A stretch of DNA of 64,000 bases from Marisediminitalea oceani. Lineage in GTDB: Bacteria > Pseudomonadota > Gammaproteobacteria > Enterobacterales > Alteromonadaceae. Where the stretch lies: positions 86,950 to 150,949 of the forward strand of contig NZ_RCUA01000032.1 in the NCBI RefSeq assembly GCF_003731635.1. Reading direction: 5' to 3'. Below are positions 1 to 9,823 of the stretch, piece by piece. The first letter of the stretch is position 1, and each line of letters starts with the position of its first letter. A program made the translations under genes and the position numbers. A model generated the notes under the pieces. That model was not told the origin of the DNA. It made no database searches and saw only the letters and a list, made by a program, of their open reading frames with translations.

Positions 1-563
1 TCTGGAACTGGTTTGATACGCTGATTGTATTAGTGAGTTTATTGCCGCTGGAAAACAGCGATACTGCGCTGATAGCGCGACTGGTACGAGTATTCAGGGT
101 GCTGCGGATGATATCTATCATTCCGGAGCTAAGAATACTTCTGGTTTCCCTGATGAAAGCCTTACCACAGCTTGGCTATGTGATGCTGCTGATGTTTATC
201 ATCTTTTATATTTACGCGGCTATCGGCAGTACGCTATTTGAAGACATCAATCCTAAACTATGGGGCGACATTACCATTTCACTGCTCACCCTGTTCAGGG
301 TAATGACCTTTGAAGACTGGACAGACGTAATGTACGAAACCATGGAAGTCTATCCGTTAAGCTGGTTCTTCTACCTGAGCTTTATCTTTTTCACCGCTTT
401 CGCGTTTTTAAATATGGTGATTGGTATTGTGGTCAATGTGATGGAGGAAGAAAACGCCAAGGCTTACCGTGAAGCCCACAAAGATGAACCAACTATCAAT
501 GATATCGCTGCTCACTTAAAACGGCTCGAACAGAAAATTGATGACATGCAGCGAAAAGAATAA
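1..563 (+). CDS. Voltage-gated cation channel (ion transporter family), C-terminal part
   Basis: The reading frame is already open at the window edge (codons from base 3, beginning WNWFDTLIV), so the N-terminal S1-S2 helices lie outside. Visible are the end of S3, an S4-like segment with regularly spaced arginines (ARLVRVFRVLR), S5, a pore helix with selectivity-filter motif TFEDWTD, S6 (AFLNMVIGIVVNVM) and a short C-terminal coiled coil (HLKRLEQKIDDMQ). This is the layout of a single-domain bacterial Nav/Cav-type channel that works as a tetramer in the inner membrane. The filter carries two more acidic residues than the NaChBac-type TLESWS, which suggests calcium or mixed permeability; that point is inference. 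A GTG at 33 could be read as a start but would remove conserved S3, so the gene is taken as truncated by the window. Confidence 0.9.
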   Translation, partial: WNWFDTLIVLVSLLPLENSDTALIARLVRVFRVLRMISIIPELRILLVSLMKALPQLGYVMLLMFIIFYIYAAIGSTLFEDINPKLWGDITISLLTLFRVMTFEDWTDVMYETMEVYPLSWFFYLSFIFFTAFAFLNMVIGIVVNVMEEENAKAYREAHKDEPTINDIAAHLKRLEQKIDDMQRKE

Positions 564-575
564 TCGCGTGTTATT

Positions 576-593
576 AGGCTAAGCCAGCCTTTT
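576..593 (+). terminator. Possible short terminator after the channel gene
   Basis: An inverted repeat AGGCT-aagcc-AGCCT is followed by a short T run directly after the channel stop codon. The stem is only 5 bp, so this is a weak intrinsic terminator at best. Confidence 0.4.
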
Positions 594-599
594 CAGGAG

Positions 600-631
600 A
601 TCCCGGATAAGCACTGCGTGCTTTCCGGGAT
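600..631. repeat. REP-like intergenic hairpin
   Basis: The arms TCCCGGATAAGCAC and GTGCTTTCCGGGA pair almost perfectly around a TGC loop, forming a 13-14 bp hairpin between the convergent channel and peptidase genes. It lacks a T tract, so it looks more like a repetitive extragenic palindrome or 3'-end stabiliser than a classical terminator. Confidence 0.6.
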
Positions 632-710
632 GACGGAAAAATTAATGTCGGGTTGACGGAGTCATTGATACCGGTTCAAGGCCGGTTTAATGGCAAAGTG
701 TTAAACCCAC

Positions 711-2237
711 TTATCGTGGATATTTAGCTGCTTCATTTTTGCCGGGCAGTGAGGTTTTGATGAAGTCACGGATATCGTTGTTAGCCGACTCCAAGTCCTC
801 GTGGCGTAAATACATCATATGGCCGCTGCGGTATCCTTTAAAACTCAGGCGATCCTTCATTTTACCACTGGCATCAAGCTGCCATAGCGTATATTTGGCG
901 TCGAAGTAGTTGGTCGCGCCATCATAATAACCCGACTGGATCATCACATGCAGATAAGGGTTAGCCGCCATGGCCAGGCGCAGGTTTTCACCAGTTTTAT
1001 CGTTGCTGCGATCCCACGGATGAACCGGACCAAACATGTTGTACTTCACATCCGTTTTATAATTCAGTACTTCACGTAAATAGTAGTTCAATGCTGGCGT
1101 AAACGAGTGCAGCCATGAAGTGAGTTCGGCATTGTAATCAGGGCGACTGCCGCTGTCTTTGCCATCAATTCCCAGATAGCGGCTATCGAGGCGGCCAACA
1201 GTTTTACCTTCTCCACGAAGCAACTCTTTCCAGTAATACCAGGGACTCACATCCAGATTGTTTTGCTCTACGGCTTTCTCTGATAGTCCCGAATAGGCAG
1301 CCACCTGCGCAATAATCGCTTGTTTTTCTGTTTCACCGATAAAACCGCCCCGGGCGACCGCTGGCAACAGTTTATTCAGCGCAAAGGCTTCAACCTGCGG
1401 CAGAAATTCTTCCAGCGCCATATTCTGGTATTCAGGCGCCAGCAATTTGTGGTGCCAGGCAGTAGCAGCAAAATAGGGTAACCGGTTTGCCACGTCTACC
1501 GGGCCGTCACGCTTAATACCTAAATCTGTTGGCGATACCAGTACCACGCCGTTCAGATACATCCACTGGCTGTTTTGTAATGCCAGCGCCAGGCCGGAAA
1601 CCCGGGTGGTGCCGTAACTTTCGCCAATCAGATATTTAGGTGAACGCCAGCGGTTATTGCGGGTAACAAAGGTATTTAACCATTCTGCCAGGTACTTAAC
1701 GTCGGCATTCACGCCAAAGAACATCTCTTTTTGGGCGTCTTTAGAAGGTAACTCCCCCTCTTCGTTTTTCAGCACGCGGCTGTAGCCTGTGTTAACCGGG
1801 TTAACGTACACAATGTCTGCCACATCAAGAATGGAATAAGGGTTCTTTTTCACGCCGTAAGGCTGCAGCGGGTAGCCCTCGTCATCAATGTTCAGGATCA
1901 CCGGCCCGGTATAGGCAATGTGCATCCACACCGAGGCTGAGCCTGGTCCGCCATTAAAGCTTATGACCAGCGGGCGGGTGCTGTCGTCTTTAACATCACT
2001 GCGCTTGTAATAGGTGTAATGCAGGGCGGCCACGGCATCACCTTCGTCGTTCCATACCGGTTGGGTTCCGGTAGTGGCAGTGTAGTTTACCCTGTCACCG
2101 TTAATAGTCGTTTTATGTTCGGTTACTACGGTACTGTCGGGCTCAATGGCGCGACTGTAATCTTCAGCATGGCCATACGGCGATGCCAGCAGTGTAATTC
2201 CCACCGTCAGGGTGAGTAGTGATTTGATGAGTGTCAT
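711..2237 (-). CDS. Secreted S10-family serine carboxypeptidase
   Basis: The 508-residue protein starts with a signal peptide (about residues 1-24, ending SPYGHA) and carries the S10 carboxypeptidase landmarks. These are the oxyanion-region motif FNGGPGSASVW near residue 95, the nucleophile elbow GESYGT near 206, an Asp-containing segment (GYYDGATNYFD) near 440 and the catalytic His region (GYRSGHMMYL) near 475. Together they give the Ser-Asp-His triad of an alpha/beta-hydrolase that removes C-terminal residues from peptides, here probably in the periplasm or medium for nutrient scavenging. The gene stands alone, convergent with the channel gene. Length is normal for bacterial S10 enzymes. 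Confidence 0.9.
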   Translation of the reverse strand: MTLIKSLLTLTVGITLLASPYGHAEDYSRAIEPDSTVVTEHKTTINGDRVNYTATTGTQPVWNDEGDAVAALHYTYYKRSDVKDDSTRPLVISFNGGPGSASVWMHIAYTGPVILNIDDEGYPLQPYGVKKNPYSILDVADIVYVNPVNTGYSRVLKNEEGELPSKDAQKEMFFGVNADVKYLAEWLNTFVTRNNRWRSPKYLIGESYGTTRVSGLALALQNSQWMYLNGVVLVSPTDLGIKRDGPVDVANRLPYFAATAWHHKLLAPEYQNMALEEFLPQVEAFALNKLLPAVARGGFIGETEKQAIIAQVAAYSGLSEKAVEQNNLDVSPWYYWKELLRGEGKTVGRLDSRYLGIDGKDSGSRPDYNAELTSWLHSFTPALNYYLREVLNYKTDVKYNMFGPVHPWDRSNDKTGENLRLAMAANPYLHVMIQSGYYDGATNYFDAKYTLWQLDASGKMKDRLSFKGYRSGHMMYLRHEDLESANNDIRDFIKTSLPGKNEAAKYPR

Positions 2238-2369
2238 TAGTGCTCTCTTTTTTTTATTGTCGTGTCACTTATCATCATGGCACAAAAACAGGAGCAGGTT
2301 GAGTGTTGTCAGGGCATTCTGCCGGATCCCGGCGATAGTTGGCTGCAAAGCTGAGCAGCCAGTGGTTAG

Positions 2370-2401
2370 GTGGTGATACAAGGCGACGCTTGTATCACCA
2401 C
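2370..2401 (-). terminator. Strong hairpin downstream of the TPR lipoprotein gene
   Basis: GTGGTGATACAAG pairs with CTTGTATCACCAC in a near-perfect 13-15 bp stem with a tiny loop, just past the stop codon of the minus-strand TPR gene. No long T tract follows on either strand, so it may act as a 3' stabilising hairpin rather than a factor-independent terminator. Confidence 0.5.
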
Positions 2402-2409
2402 AATAAAGC

Positions 2410-5184
2410 TTACAGGTTATATTGCTGTTCCAGCTCGGCTACCCGGGCTTTGGAATCTGCTGCTTCGAAAATGCGGTCGGCCAGACGCCGTTTTGCCAGC
2501 GGTGTTAAGTCCATCTTCAGTAACAGTTCAATGTAGTTGAGGTAAATTTCATCACTGCGCACCTGTTCTGACATTACGCTGTCGTAGATTGCTTTCGCGT
2601 CTTCGGTTTCGCCTTTATCAATTAATACCTGGGCAAGGGTGTCGGCAATCTCCGGCGCCTGAGGTACTATCTCGAGCGCTTGTCTGGCATGCTCTTCGGC
2701 AGCATCCAGCATGCCTTCCTGATGTTCAAGGTAGGCCAGGTTATTGAGTGCGATGGCATTTTCCGGTTGTTTTTCGGCAAGCTGACGATACACGTTGATA
2801 GCCTCGCTGCGATCCCGCTGAATGAGGCGCTCTGCGTACAGCAACATTGCCTGGGTATTGTCAGGGTTGTTTTCTCTGAATGCCGTAACCAGTGCAAAAG
2901 CCTTATCTGGCTGGTCAGCCATTTCGTGGGCAGCCATGGCTAACAGCAGATTGCGGGTATTTGGAATGGCCTCGTAAGCAGCCAGCGCATTGGGAATGGC
3001 TGCTGTTGGATTATCCCGATAAAGCTGCAACCGTGCTCTTATCCCTTTAACGTAAGGCAACTGCTTTTCTTGCTCCGTCAGTTGGTCAAGGATGGCTTCG
3101 GTTTGCGGAATTTGCCGCAACATGGCGTGAAAATGCGCTTTGACTATCTCGATTTGACGGTCCGGGCGCTTTTCTAAAAAGCCGGCGGTTAGCTCCACAC
3201 CATTTTGAAAGCGACTTTGCAAATCAAGGATCATGGCCATGCCCAGCACAGCCGTTTTATGATTTGGCTGTTCACTCAGCCAGGCCTCGTAATGCGCTTT
3301 TGCTTCGTTTACTTGTGAGCCTGCTAATAATAAGCGGCCTTTGGTATCCCAGAATAAATCAGGCGTGTCATCATCAAGCTGTACCTGCCCGATAAGTTCA
3401 ATGCCATCAGCAACCCGTTTTTCGGCCAGGTAGACTCTGGCCAGTAACACTTTAGGTACATCATTGTCAGGGTTACGGGCAACTATTTCCTGAATAGTAT
3501 TCACCGCTTCATTGGCTTTGCCCATTTGCTTTTGCACAATGTAAAGGAGCGCCAGCGATGCCTGATCGGTTGCGTCGATAGTGAGCGCCTGATTAATAGC
3601 CTCCAGCGCCTGCTGTGGCTGTTCCTGCACCATAGCCAGCGAGACCCGCTGGATTTTGGCTTTCAGGTTATTGCTGTCTAACGCCTCAGCTTTGGCAATA
3701 GCGGCTTCAGCAGCTTCGTAGTTTTGCTGAGCAATATACACCTGCCCTTTTACCAGCCAGGGCTGAGCATTTTGCGGTTCGGTTTTTTGCCAGTTTTCTG
3801 CCACTTCCAGCGCTTTATCGAACTGACGGGTAGCAATGTAGGCATTTGCCAGCGTTTGCTGGCCCATGGTGAGTTCTGGAGCCCGCTCTACCGCTGCTTC
3901 CAGATTAACCAGGCCTTCGGCATCGTTAATCGACAGCTGTAATACGCCGATACGGGTTAAATCTTCTGCTGAAGTGGCAATAGGCACTGACTTTTCAATC
4001 ATCGCCTTAGCGTCGACCACGTTACCGCTTTGCAGTAACTGATACCCGGCTTTGGAAAACAGCATAGCGTCATTTTCGGCTTCACCATCGACTCTGGCCA
4101 GGATATCAGTAGCTTCTTCATTTTTGCCCTGTTGCAGCAAGCTGTTTGCCAGCATCCGCAGTGCCGCATGAGACGGCGGTAAATCAGAGGCAATCATCGA
4201 CAGATGTCGGGTGGTAGCCGCGTAGTCTTCTAACTGATAAGCACTAAAACCGGCTAGCAAGCGGGCCAGCGGATCATTACGACCATTCTGGATCGCGGCT
4301 TCCAGGTGCTTAAGGGCCACGCTGAAATTGCCCTCACGGGCTTCAATCACGCCTTTAAACTGGTTAAGCAAAGGATTGGTAGCGCTTTGCTCCAGCAGAT
4401 CATCCACTAACGGGGCCGCGTCTTCGAAACGCTTGGCATCCATCAGGATAGCGGTGAGAATAAATTTGGTTTCGGTGTCATCCGGCGCTACGTCCAGGTA
4501 AGCATCGTAAGCGGTAACGGCGGCATCCAGATTGCGTAAATACATATTCAGCCGCGCTTGCTGCATTAACACGTCTTTGTTAAGCGGCGCCTGTTGATGC
4601 AGGGTATTGATGGCTTGTAAGGCGCCTTCATAATCATCGTCGAGTACCTTACCGAGCGCCAGCGATAGCCCTTTATACACACTGGATGTATCTATTTTTG
4701 CAATGTCGTCAAGCAGGACCCGGGCTTCTTTGGTCTTTTCCAGTCGCAGCAGCGCTTCCAGCTTGTAGTAGGTTACCTCGGCCCGCTTTACCGGCGTCAG
4801 ACCGTCCACGTTGTGATTAATTTCTGACAGGGCGACTTCTGAATTGGTTTCCTGGTAGGCCCGGGTGATAAGGGGCAGCACTTCGCTCACTTCATAGCCC
4901 AGATCCAGCGCCCGGTTGAGTTCCTTTTCTGCGGCTGCGAAGTCTTTTTGTTGCAAATAGAGCTGGCCAAGTTCGAAACGCGCGTTGGGATCCTCAGGAT
5001 CTTTCTGAATGGCACTCTTATATTCAATAATGGCCGACTGGTTATCCTTCGCCTCAACAAACTGGCGTGCTGCGAGCACATGTTCTTCACTGGTTTTCTG
5101 ACCGCAGCCGGTCAGTGACAGGCTGGAAATCCCCAGCATTACAGCAGCTAACACCGCGTTACGATTAAATGACTTTCTTTTCAT
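2410..5184 (-). CDS. TPR-repeat lipoprotein, PrsT-like (PEP-CTERM/XrtA system type)
   Basis: The start is placed at the ATG at 5184 (MKRKSFNRN), preceded by AAGGT. A further 26 codons upstream are open but add no signal sequence. The product, about 924 aa, has a lipoprotein signal with lipobox LTGC near residue 26, then tetratricopeptide repeats along the rest of its length. The first repeat block (ARQFVEAKDNQSAIIEYKSA) matches what I know of the PEP-CTERM-system TPR protein PrsT. Such proteins are scaffolds linked to exopolysaccharide export and exosortase sorting; no exosortase or EPS genes lie in this window, so that role is inference. It is divergent from deaD and monocistronic. Confidence 0.8.
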   Translation of the reverse strand: MKRKSFNRNAVLAAVMLGISSLSLTGCGQKTSEEHVLAARQFVEAKDNQSAIIEYKSAIQKDPEDPNARFELGQLYLQQKDFAAAEKELNRALDLGYEVSEVLPLITRAYQETNSEVALSEINHNVDGLTPVKRAEVTYYKLEALLRLEKTKEARVLLDDIAKIDTSSVYKGLSLALGKVLDDDYEGALQAINTLHQQAPLNKDVLMQQARLNMYLRNLDAAVTAYDAYLDVAPDDTETKFILTAILMDAKRFEDAAPLVDDLLEQSATNPLLNQFKGVIEAREGNFSVALKHLEAAIQNGRNDPLARLLAGFSAYQLEDYAATTRHLSMIASDLPPSHAALRMLANSLLQQGKNEEATDILARVDGEAENDAMLFSKAGYQLLQSGNVVDAKAMIEKSVPIATSAEDLTRIGVLQLSINDAEGLVNLEAAVERAPELTMGQQTLANAYIATRQFDKALEVAENWQKTEPQNAQPWLVKGQVYIAQQNYEAAEAAIAKAEALDSNNLKAKIQRVSLAMVQEQPQQALEAINQALTIDATDQASLALLYIVQKQMGKANEAVNTIQEIVARNPDNDVPKVLLARVYLAEKRVADGIELIGQVQLDDDTPDLFWDTKGRLLLAGSQVNEAKAHYEAWLSEQPNHKTAVLGMAMILDLQSRFQNGVELTAGFLEKRPDRQIEIVKAHFHAMLRQIPQTEAILDQLTEQEKQLPYVKGIRARLQLYRDNPTAAIPNALAAYEAIPNTRNLLLAMAAHEMADQPDKAFALVTAFRENNPDNTQAMLLYAERLIQRDRSEAINVYRQLAEKQPENAIALNNLAYLEHQEGMLDAAEEHARQALEIVPQAPEIADTLAQVLIDKGETEDAKAIYDSVMSEQVRSDEIYLNYIELLLKMDLTPLAKRRLADRIFEAADSKARVAELEQQYNL

Positions 5185-5345
5185 AAAGCTTACCTTGCAA
5201 ATGATTCTCAGACTTTCCGTATTGTTGCAGCGACTAATACCAATCAGACGTGGTATCCGCACTACTATTGGCCTATAATAGTGTTTTAATAATCAGCTGG
5301 CTTTTCTGCTATGCCCCATCCGAGTTATTCAGGATCCGTAATTTA

Positions 5346-7100
5346 ATGACCACAAATGTCGAACTGACCTTCACAGACCTTAATCTTCCGCAGCCTATCT
5401 TACAAGCCCTAGAGAAAGTTGGCTACGAGAAACCGTCGCCAATTCAGGCGGAAAGTATTCCGTTATTACTGGACGGACACGATCTGTTGGGTCAGGCGCA
5501 AACCGGTACAGGTAAAACTGCAGCATTCGCACTGCCAATGCTGGCTAATCTGGACATCGAAGGCAACTACCCGCAACTGCTGGTACTTGCACCAACCCGC
5601 GAACTGGCAATTCAGGTGGCTGAAGCCTTTCAGGCGTATGCCAGTTTTTCTAAAAAAATCCGCGTACTACCGGTTTACGGTGGTCAGTCATACGATAACC
5701 AGATCCGCCAGTTAAAGCGCGGCGTGCAGGTTGTTGTAGGTACCCCGGGTCGGGTTATCGATCACATTAAACGCGGCACGCTTAAACTCGACCAGCTGAA
5801 ATTTTTGGTGTTAGACGAAGCCGATGAAATGCTCCGCATGGGCTTTATCGACGACGTTGAACTTATTTTAAGCCATGCTCCGGCAGAGCGTCAGACGGCG
5901 TTGTTCTCAGCAACAATGCCAGGACCGATCAAAAAAATAACCGAGCGTTATTTAAAAGATCCCAAGCATGTCAAAATCGCCTCCAAGGTAAGTACCGCCA
6001 GCACTATTCGCCAGCGTTACTGCCAGGTTGCCGGCCACCACAAGCTGGAAGCACTGACGCGTATTATGGAAGTTGAGCCCTTTGACGGGGTCATCATCTT
6101 TGTGCGCACCAAAACCGCAACACTGGAATTATCAGAAAAACTGGCCGCACGTGGATATGATGTAGAGCCGTTGAACGGCGATATCCCGCAGAATGCCCGG
6201 GAGCGTACAGTTGATCGTCTGAAGCAAGGCAAGATTGATATTCTTGTTGCCACCGACGTGGTAGCCCGTGGCCTTGACGTTGAACGTGTTAGCCACGTTA
6301 TTAACTTTGACGTACCGTACGACACAGAAAGTTATGTACACCGTATCGGTCGTACCGGCCGTGCCGGAAGAACCGGTGATGCTATTCTGTTTATCTCTCA
6401 CCGCGAAAAGCGCATGCTGCAATCGATTGAACGGGCGACCCGCCAGACCATCGAAGCTATGCCGATTCCGTCGATCACTGAGCTAAACGAAACGCGCCTG
6501 AGCAACTTTAAACAAAGCATCTCCGAGGCAACCAAGGACGACAGCATTGAAAACCTGATGCCAATCGTGGATATGCTGCGCGAAGAGATTGAAGCCAGCC
6601 CGGAAGTACTGCTGGCCGCACTGGTAAAAATCGCCCAGGGTGACGAGCCGTTACTGCTGAAAGAATCAGACCGCCCGGACCTGCACAGCAAGCCCCGTCG
6701 TGACCGTGATTTCGACAGTAATAACCGCCGCGACCGTGATGGTGGCAAAGGCCGCGATGCCCGCCGCAAGTCTCCTCGCGATAGTCGTCGCCCGGATGAA
6801 GGTAAGCAACGCTTCCGCATCGAGGTGGGACATGTTCATGGTGTTAAGCCCGGTAATATCGTAGGCGCCATTGCTAACGAAGCCAATATCGACAGCAAAC
6901 ACATTGGCGCTATCGAAATATATGATAATTTCAGTACCGTAGATTTACCGGAAGGAATGCCGGCAGACACCCGCCAAACCTTACAGGGCACCCGCGTTGC
7001 AGGCCAGCGTCTGGCCCTTCGCGAATGGTCTGATAAACCACCAGCAAAAGGCAAAGGTAAAGGTCCTGGGGCAGGCAGAGGCAAACCTCGCGGTAAATAA
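5346..7100 (+). CDS. deaD: DEAD-box ATP-dependent RNA helicase DeaD/CsdA
   Basis: The start is the ATG at 5346 (MTTNVELTF); an upstream in-frame extension from 5250 lacks family homology. The 584-aa protein shows the full DEAD-box set: Q motif (GYEKPSPIQ), Walker A AQTGTGKT, PTRELAIQ, GTPGRVIDH, DEAD, SAT, and motif VI HRIGRTGRAG. A DbpA/CsdA-type RNA-binding domain follows (about residues 475-550), then a basic Lys/Gly/Pro-rich tail (KGKGKGPGAGRGKPRGK). It unwinds structured RNA in ribosome assembly and mRNA turnover, usually with a cold-growth phenotype. It is slightly shorter than E. coli DeaD (629 aa). Its promoter region is shared with the divergent TPR gene. Confidence 0.95.
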   Translation: MTTNVELTFTDLNLPQPILQALEKVGYEKPSPIQAESIPLLLDGHDLLGQAQTGTGKTAAFALPMLANLDIEGNYPQLLVLAPTRELAIQVAEAFQAYASFSKKIRVLPVYGGQSYDNQIRQLKRGVQVVVGTPGRVIDHIKRGTLKLDQLKFLVLDEADEMLRMGFIDDVELILSHAPAERQTALFSATMPGPIKKITERYLKDPKHVKIASKVSTASTIRQRYCQVAGHHKLEALTRIMEVEPFDGVIIFVRTKTATLELSEKLAARGYDVEPLNGDIPQNARERTVDRLKQGKIDILVATDVVARGLDVERVSHVINFDVPYDTESYVHRIGRTGRAGRTGDAILFISHREKRMLQSIERATRQTIEAMPIPSITELNETRLSNFKQSISEATKDDSIENLMPIVDMLREEIEASPEVLLAALVKIAQGDEPLLLKESDRPDLHSKPRRDRDFDSNNRRDRDGGKGRDARRKSPRDSRRPDEGKQRFRIEVGHVHGVKPGNIVGAIANEANIDSKHIGAIEIYDNFSTVDLPEGMPADTRQTLQGTRVAGQRLALREWSDKPPAKGKGKGPGAGRGKPRGK

Positions 7101-7190
7101 CGTTAACGTCTAAAAAATTCTTTTTTATTCGTTTGAACAATATAAAAAACGGGGCACACTAGCTGCAATTGGAAACACTGAGAGTTTGAT

Positions 7191-8588
7191 ATGCGCTACT
7201 TCCCGTTATTTATTGATACACAGAACCTGCCCTGCCTGATAGTGGGGGCGGGTGAAGTGGCTGCTCGCAAGCTCGAACTATTACTGAAAAGCGAAGCTCA
7301 GGTAACAGTGGTAGCACCTGAAATCTGTGGCACGGTCAGGCATCTGGCCAGCTCGGCACAGGTTTCCCTTCATCAACGTCCCTTTGAAACCTCAGATCTC
7401 GACCATGTCAGAGTGGTGTTTGTTGCCACCAGCGACGAAGCGTTAAATGCTGAAATCCATGCCGAAGCCACGGCTCGTGGTTTACTGGTAAACGTTGTTG
7501 ATAACACGCCTTTGTGCGGGTTTATTACCCCCTCAATTATTGATCGCTCCCCTATTGTCATTGCCATGAGCAGTGGCGGTCATGCGCCGGTTCTGCTGCG
7601 TTATATGCGCCAGAAGCTGGAATCGTTGATACCTGCCAATATCAGCAAGCTGGGCGCTTTTTCTGAACGTTTCAGAAATAAGGTCAAATCATCACTGGCA
7701 TCGGTCACTGCCCGCCGTTATTTCTGGGAGTCGGTGCTCGACGGTGACATCGCCGAAGAAGTCACCCAAGGAAATAACGAAAAAGCCGAGCAAAAGTTTG
7801 AGGCGGCTCTCGCGGCTGCCGCTGAAAACAAACAAACCGAAGGTCAGGTTTATTTAGTTGGTGCCGGCCCGGGCGATCCGGATTTGCTGACCTTTCGCGC
7901 ATTACGCCTGATGCAAAAGGCCGATGTGGTGGTCTACGACCGCCTGGTATCGCCGCAAATCCTGGAACTGGTGCGTCGCGACGCCGAAAAGGTATACGTA
8001 GGCAAAGCCAAAAGCATTCATACCGTTCCTCAGGACGATATCAATCAGCTATTAGTGAAATATGCTAAAGAAGGTAACCGGGTTGTACGTCTTAAAGGCG
8101 GCGATCCCTTTATCTTTGGTCGTGGTGGCGAAGAGATCCAACGCCTGATAGAAGAAGGCATTTCCTTCCAGGTGGTACCAGGAATTACCGCTGCTGCCGG
8201 TGCAGGCAGTTACGCAGGAATTCCACTTACGCACCGCGATCACGCGCAGTCTGTGGTATTTGCCACCGGCCATCTAAAGAATAACACCATCGATTTAAAC
8301 TGGCCTTCGCTGGCGCAGCCAAATCAGACCGCAGTGTTTTATATGGGCTTAACCGGCTTGCCGATTATCTGTGAACAGCTGATCAAACATGGCTTAGCCG
8401 CCTCAACACCTATCGCGTTGGTGCAATCGGCAACAACCCACCAGCAAAAGGTGCTCACCGGAACACTGGCCGATATGCCTGACCATCCGCAACTGGGTGA
8501 AATAGCACCTCCAGCACTTATCATCGTGGGTGGCGTAGTTAGCCTGCATAAACAACTCAACTGGTTTGAGCCGGGCCAGCCTGCTTAG
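7191..8588 (+). CDS. cysG: Siroheme synthase CysG (trifunctional)
   Basis: This 465-aa protein fuses a precorrin-2 dehydrogenase/ferrochelatase half (residues 1-200; NAD-binding CLIVGAGEVAARK near 15, catalytic-region SSGGHAPVL near 126) to a uroporphyrinogen-III C-methyltransferase half (from about 218; GAGPGDPDLLTFRAL, then VRLKGGDPFIFGRGGEE). It converts uroporphyrinogen III to siroheme, the cofactor of sulfite and nitrite reductases. Length and domain order match E. coli CysG. The nearest upstream gene, deaD, is 90 bp away and unrelated in function. No cys genes for sulfite reduction adjoin it here. Confidence 0.97.
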   Translation: MRYFPLFIDTQNLPCLIVGAGEVAARKLELLLKSEAQVTVVAPEICGTVRHLASSAQVSLHQRPFETSDLDHVRVVFVATSDEALNAEIHAEATARGLLVNVVDNTPLCGFITPSIIDRSPIVIAMSSGGHAPVLLRYMRQKLESLIPANISKLGAFSERFRNKVKSSLASVTARRYFWESVLDGDIAEEVTQGNNEKAEQKFEAALAAAAENKQTEGQVYLVGAGPGDPDLLTFRALRLMQKADVVVYDRLVSPQILELVRRDAEKVYVGKAKSIHTVPQDDINQLLVKYAKEGNRVVRLKGGDPFIFGRGGEEIQRLIEEGISFQVVPGITAAAGAGSYAGIPLTHRDHAQSVVFATGHLKNNTIDLNWPSLAQPNQTAVFYMGLTGLPIICEQLIKHGLAASTPIALVQSATTHQQKVLTGTLADMPDHPQLGEIAPPALIIVGGVVSLHKQLNWFEPGQPA

Positions 8589-8649
8589 GCTGCTCATAAG
8601 CTGAAAAATTGCGCTACACTTAAAGAATGACTCTGCTAAATTGCGCGCA

Positions 8650-9624
8650 ATGAAATATCTCAGCTTTATTGGTTGCTTCTCCCTGCTTTACAGCTTGCTC
8701 AATGTTGCTCTGGCAGAGCAAACCGCATATCGCCGTTCAGCCACAGCAGAAGGAACCCAGTACACCTTTGCCTGGCTCGATCACGATAGCAAACCCCGTA
8801 AAATTTCATTTTTATTGCCCGACGACAGCAGCCGGCAGTTACCAGTTCAGCAGGTTAACTATAATCCTCAACTGGCACTCAGGGCAGTCGAGATAGAGTT
8901 GCTCAAAGCTGCGCGGGATATTGATCCCCGGGAGGCTCGTTTTAAACTGATTAACCGGCATGATTCACTTGAGTTTAGTCTAAGCGGTAAAAATGAAAAA
9001 CGCCTGGACGAGCTGACCACTGAATTAAAGGAAACTCAGGAAACCGCCTTAGATAACTACCTGACCGAGCGTTATTTTCAGCAGTATAAAACGCCGCTGT
9101 TACAGGAAGCCATTAAACCCAACCATATTCGCTACATTGAAGAAAGCACCCTGCCGCTGATCCCGTTAGCCCAGTCGCTGTATGATATTGTTGATGAGCA
9201 ATCCAATGCGCGCTCTTACCTTAATTTGCTGCTTAGCTGGGCACAGACCATCCCCTACGATGAGCTGACTAACCGGGTTTCCAGCAACGGCTCAGGTTTT
9301 TCACCGCCGCTGGCGGTGCTTAATCAGAATCTTGGTGATTGCGATAGTAAGTCAGTACTCACTGCGTCTTTAATAAGAGCTTTTCTGCCGAATAACTCTA
9401 TGCGACTCGTGCTGTTACGCAACCATGCTTTACTGGCTATCGCCATGACACCACTCACAAAAGACACCACAATGATGATAGACGGCATGCCGTTTATTCT
9501 GCTTGACCCAACCGGTCCGGCGCAGATGAAGCTCGGTGAAGTCAGCAAATCCACCAAGCAGGAAATCGCCTCTCAACAGTACACACTTGAAGTTATTCCG
9601 CCTGCGTTAGCCAGGCAACAGTAG
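8650..9624 (+). CDS. Secreted transglutaminase-like protein
   Basis: The start is the ATG at 8650 (MKYLSFIGC); a TTG three codons upstream is less likely. An N-terminal signal peptide ends near residue 22 (NVALA). The central part (about residues 195-300) contains IPYDELTNRVSSNGSGFSPP, then LGDCDSKSVL with a conserved Cys, and RNHALLAI with a His. This order resembles the Cys-His arrangement of bacterial transglutaminase-like (papain-fold) proteins. The N-terminal half has no recognisable domain. Substrate is unknown; a periplasmic protease or amide-processing role would fit the fold but is inference. Confidence 0.65.
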   Translation: MKYLSFIGCFSLLYSLLNVALAEQTAYRRSATAEGTQYTFAWLDHDSKPRKISFLLPDDSSRQLPVQQVNYNPQLALRAVEIELLKAARDIDPREARFKLINRHDSLEFSLSGKNEKRLDELTTELKETQETALDNYLTERYFQQYKTPLLQEAIKPNHIRYIEESTLPLIPLAQSLYDIVDEQSNARSYLNLLLSWAQTIPYDELTNRVSSNGSGFSPPLAVLNQNLGDCDSKSVLTASLIRAFLPNNSMRLVLLRNHALLAIAMTPLTKDTTMMIDGMPFILLDPTGPAQMKLGEVSKSTKQEIASQQYTLEVIPPALARQQ

Positions 9625-9823
9625 GCTGGTGATTTAATCCCGATTAAAAACAGGGATCTTACCAAACGTGAAAACGGTTACTCTTGAGTTCACCCGAACG
9701 TCGGAGCAAAGATTACTACCTTAAAATAGCGCATGCAGCCAGTATCAAACCAGTTGAAAATCAGTTTGATAAATGTAATAAAGACCTCCCGTTTGTGTCC
9801 AGAGTAAGCTCCCGGAGTCTGCT

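Noticed and set aside
6398-6820. Minus-strand 140-codon open frame inside deaD, rich in Ser and Arg
   Set aside because: It mirrors the Arg/Asp-rich tail of DeaD on the opposite strand and has no RBS or homologous look; a shadow frame.
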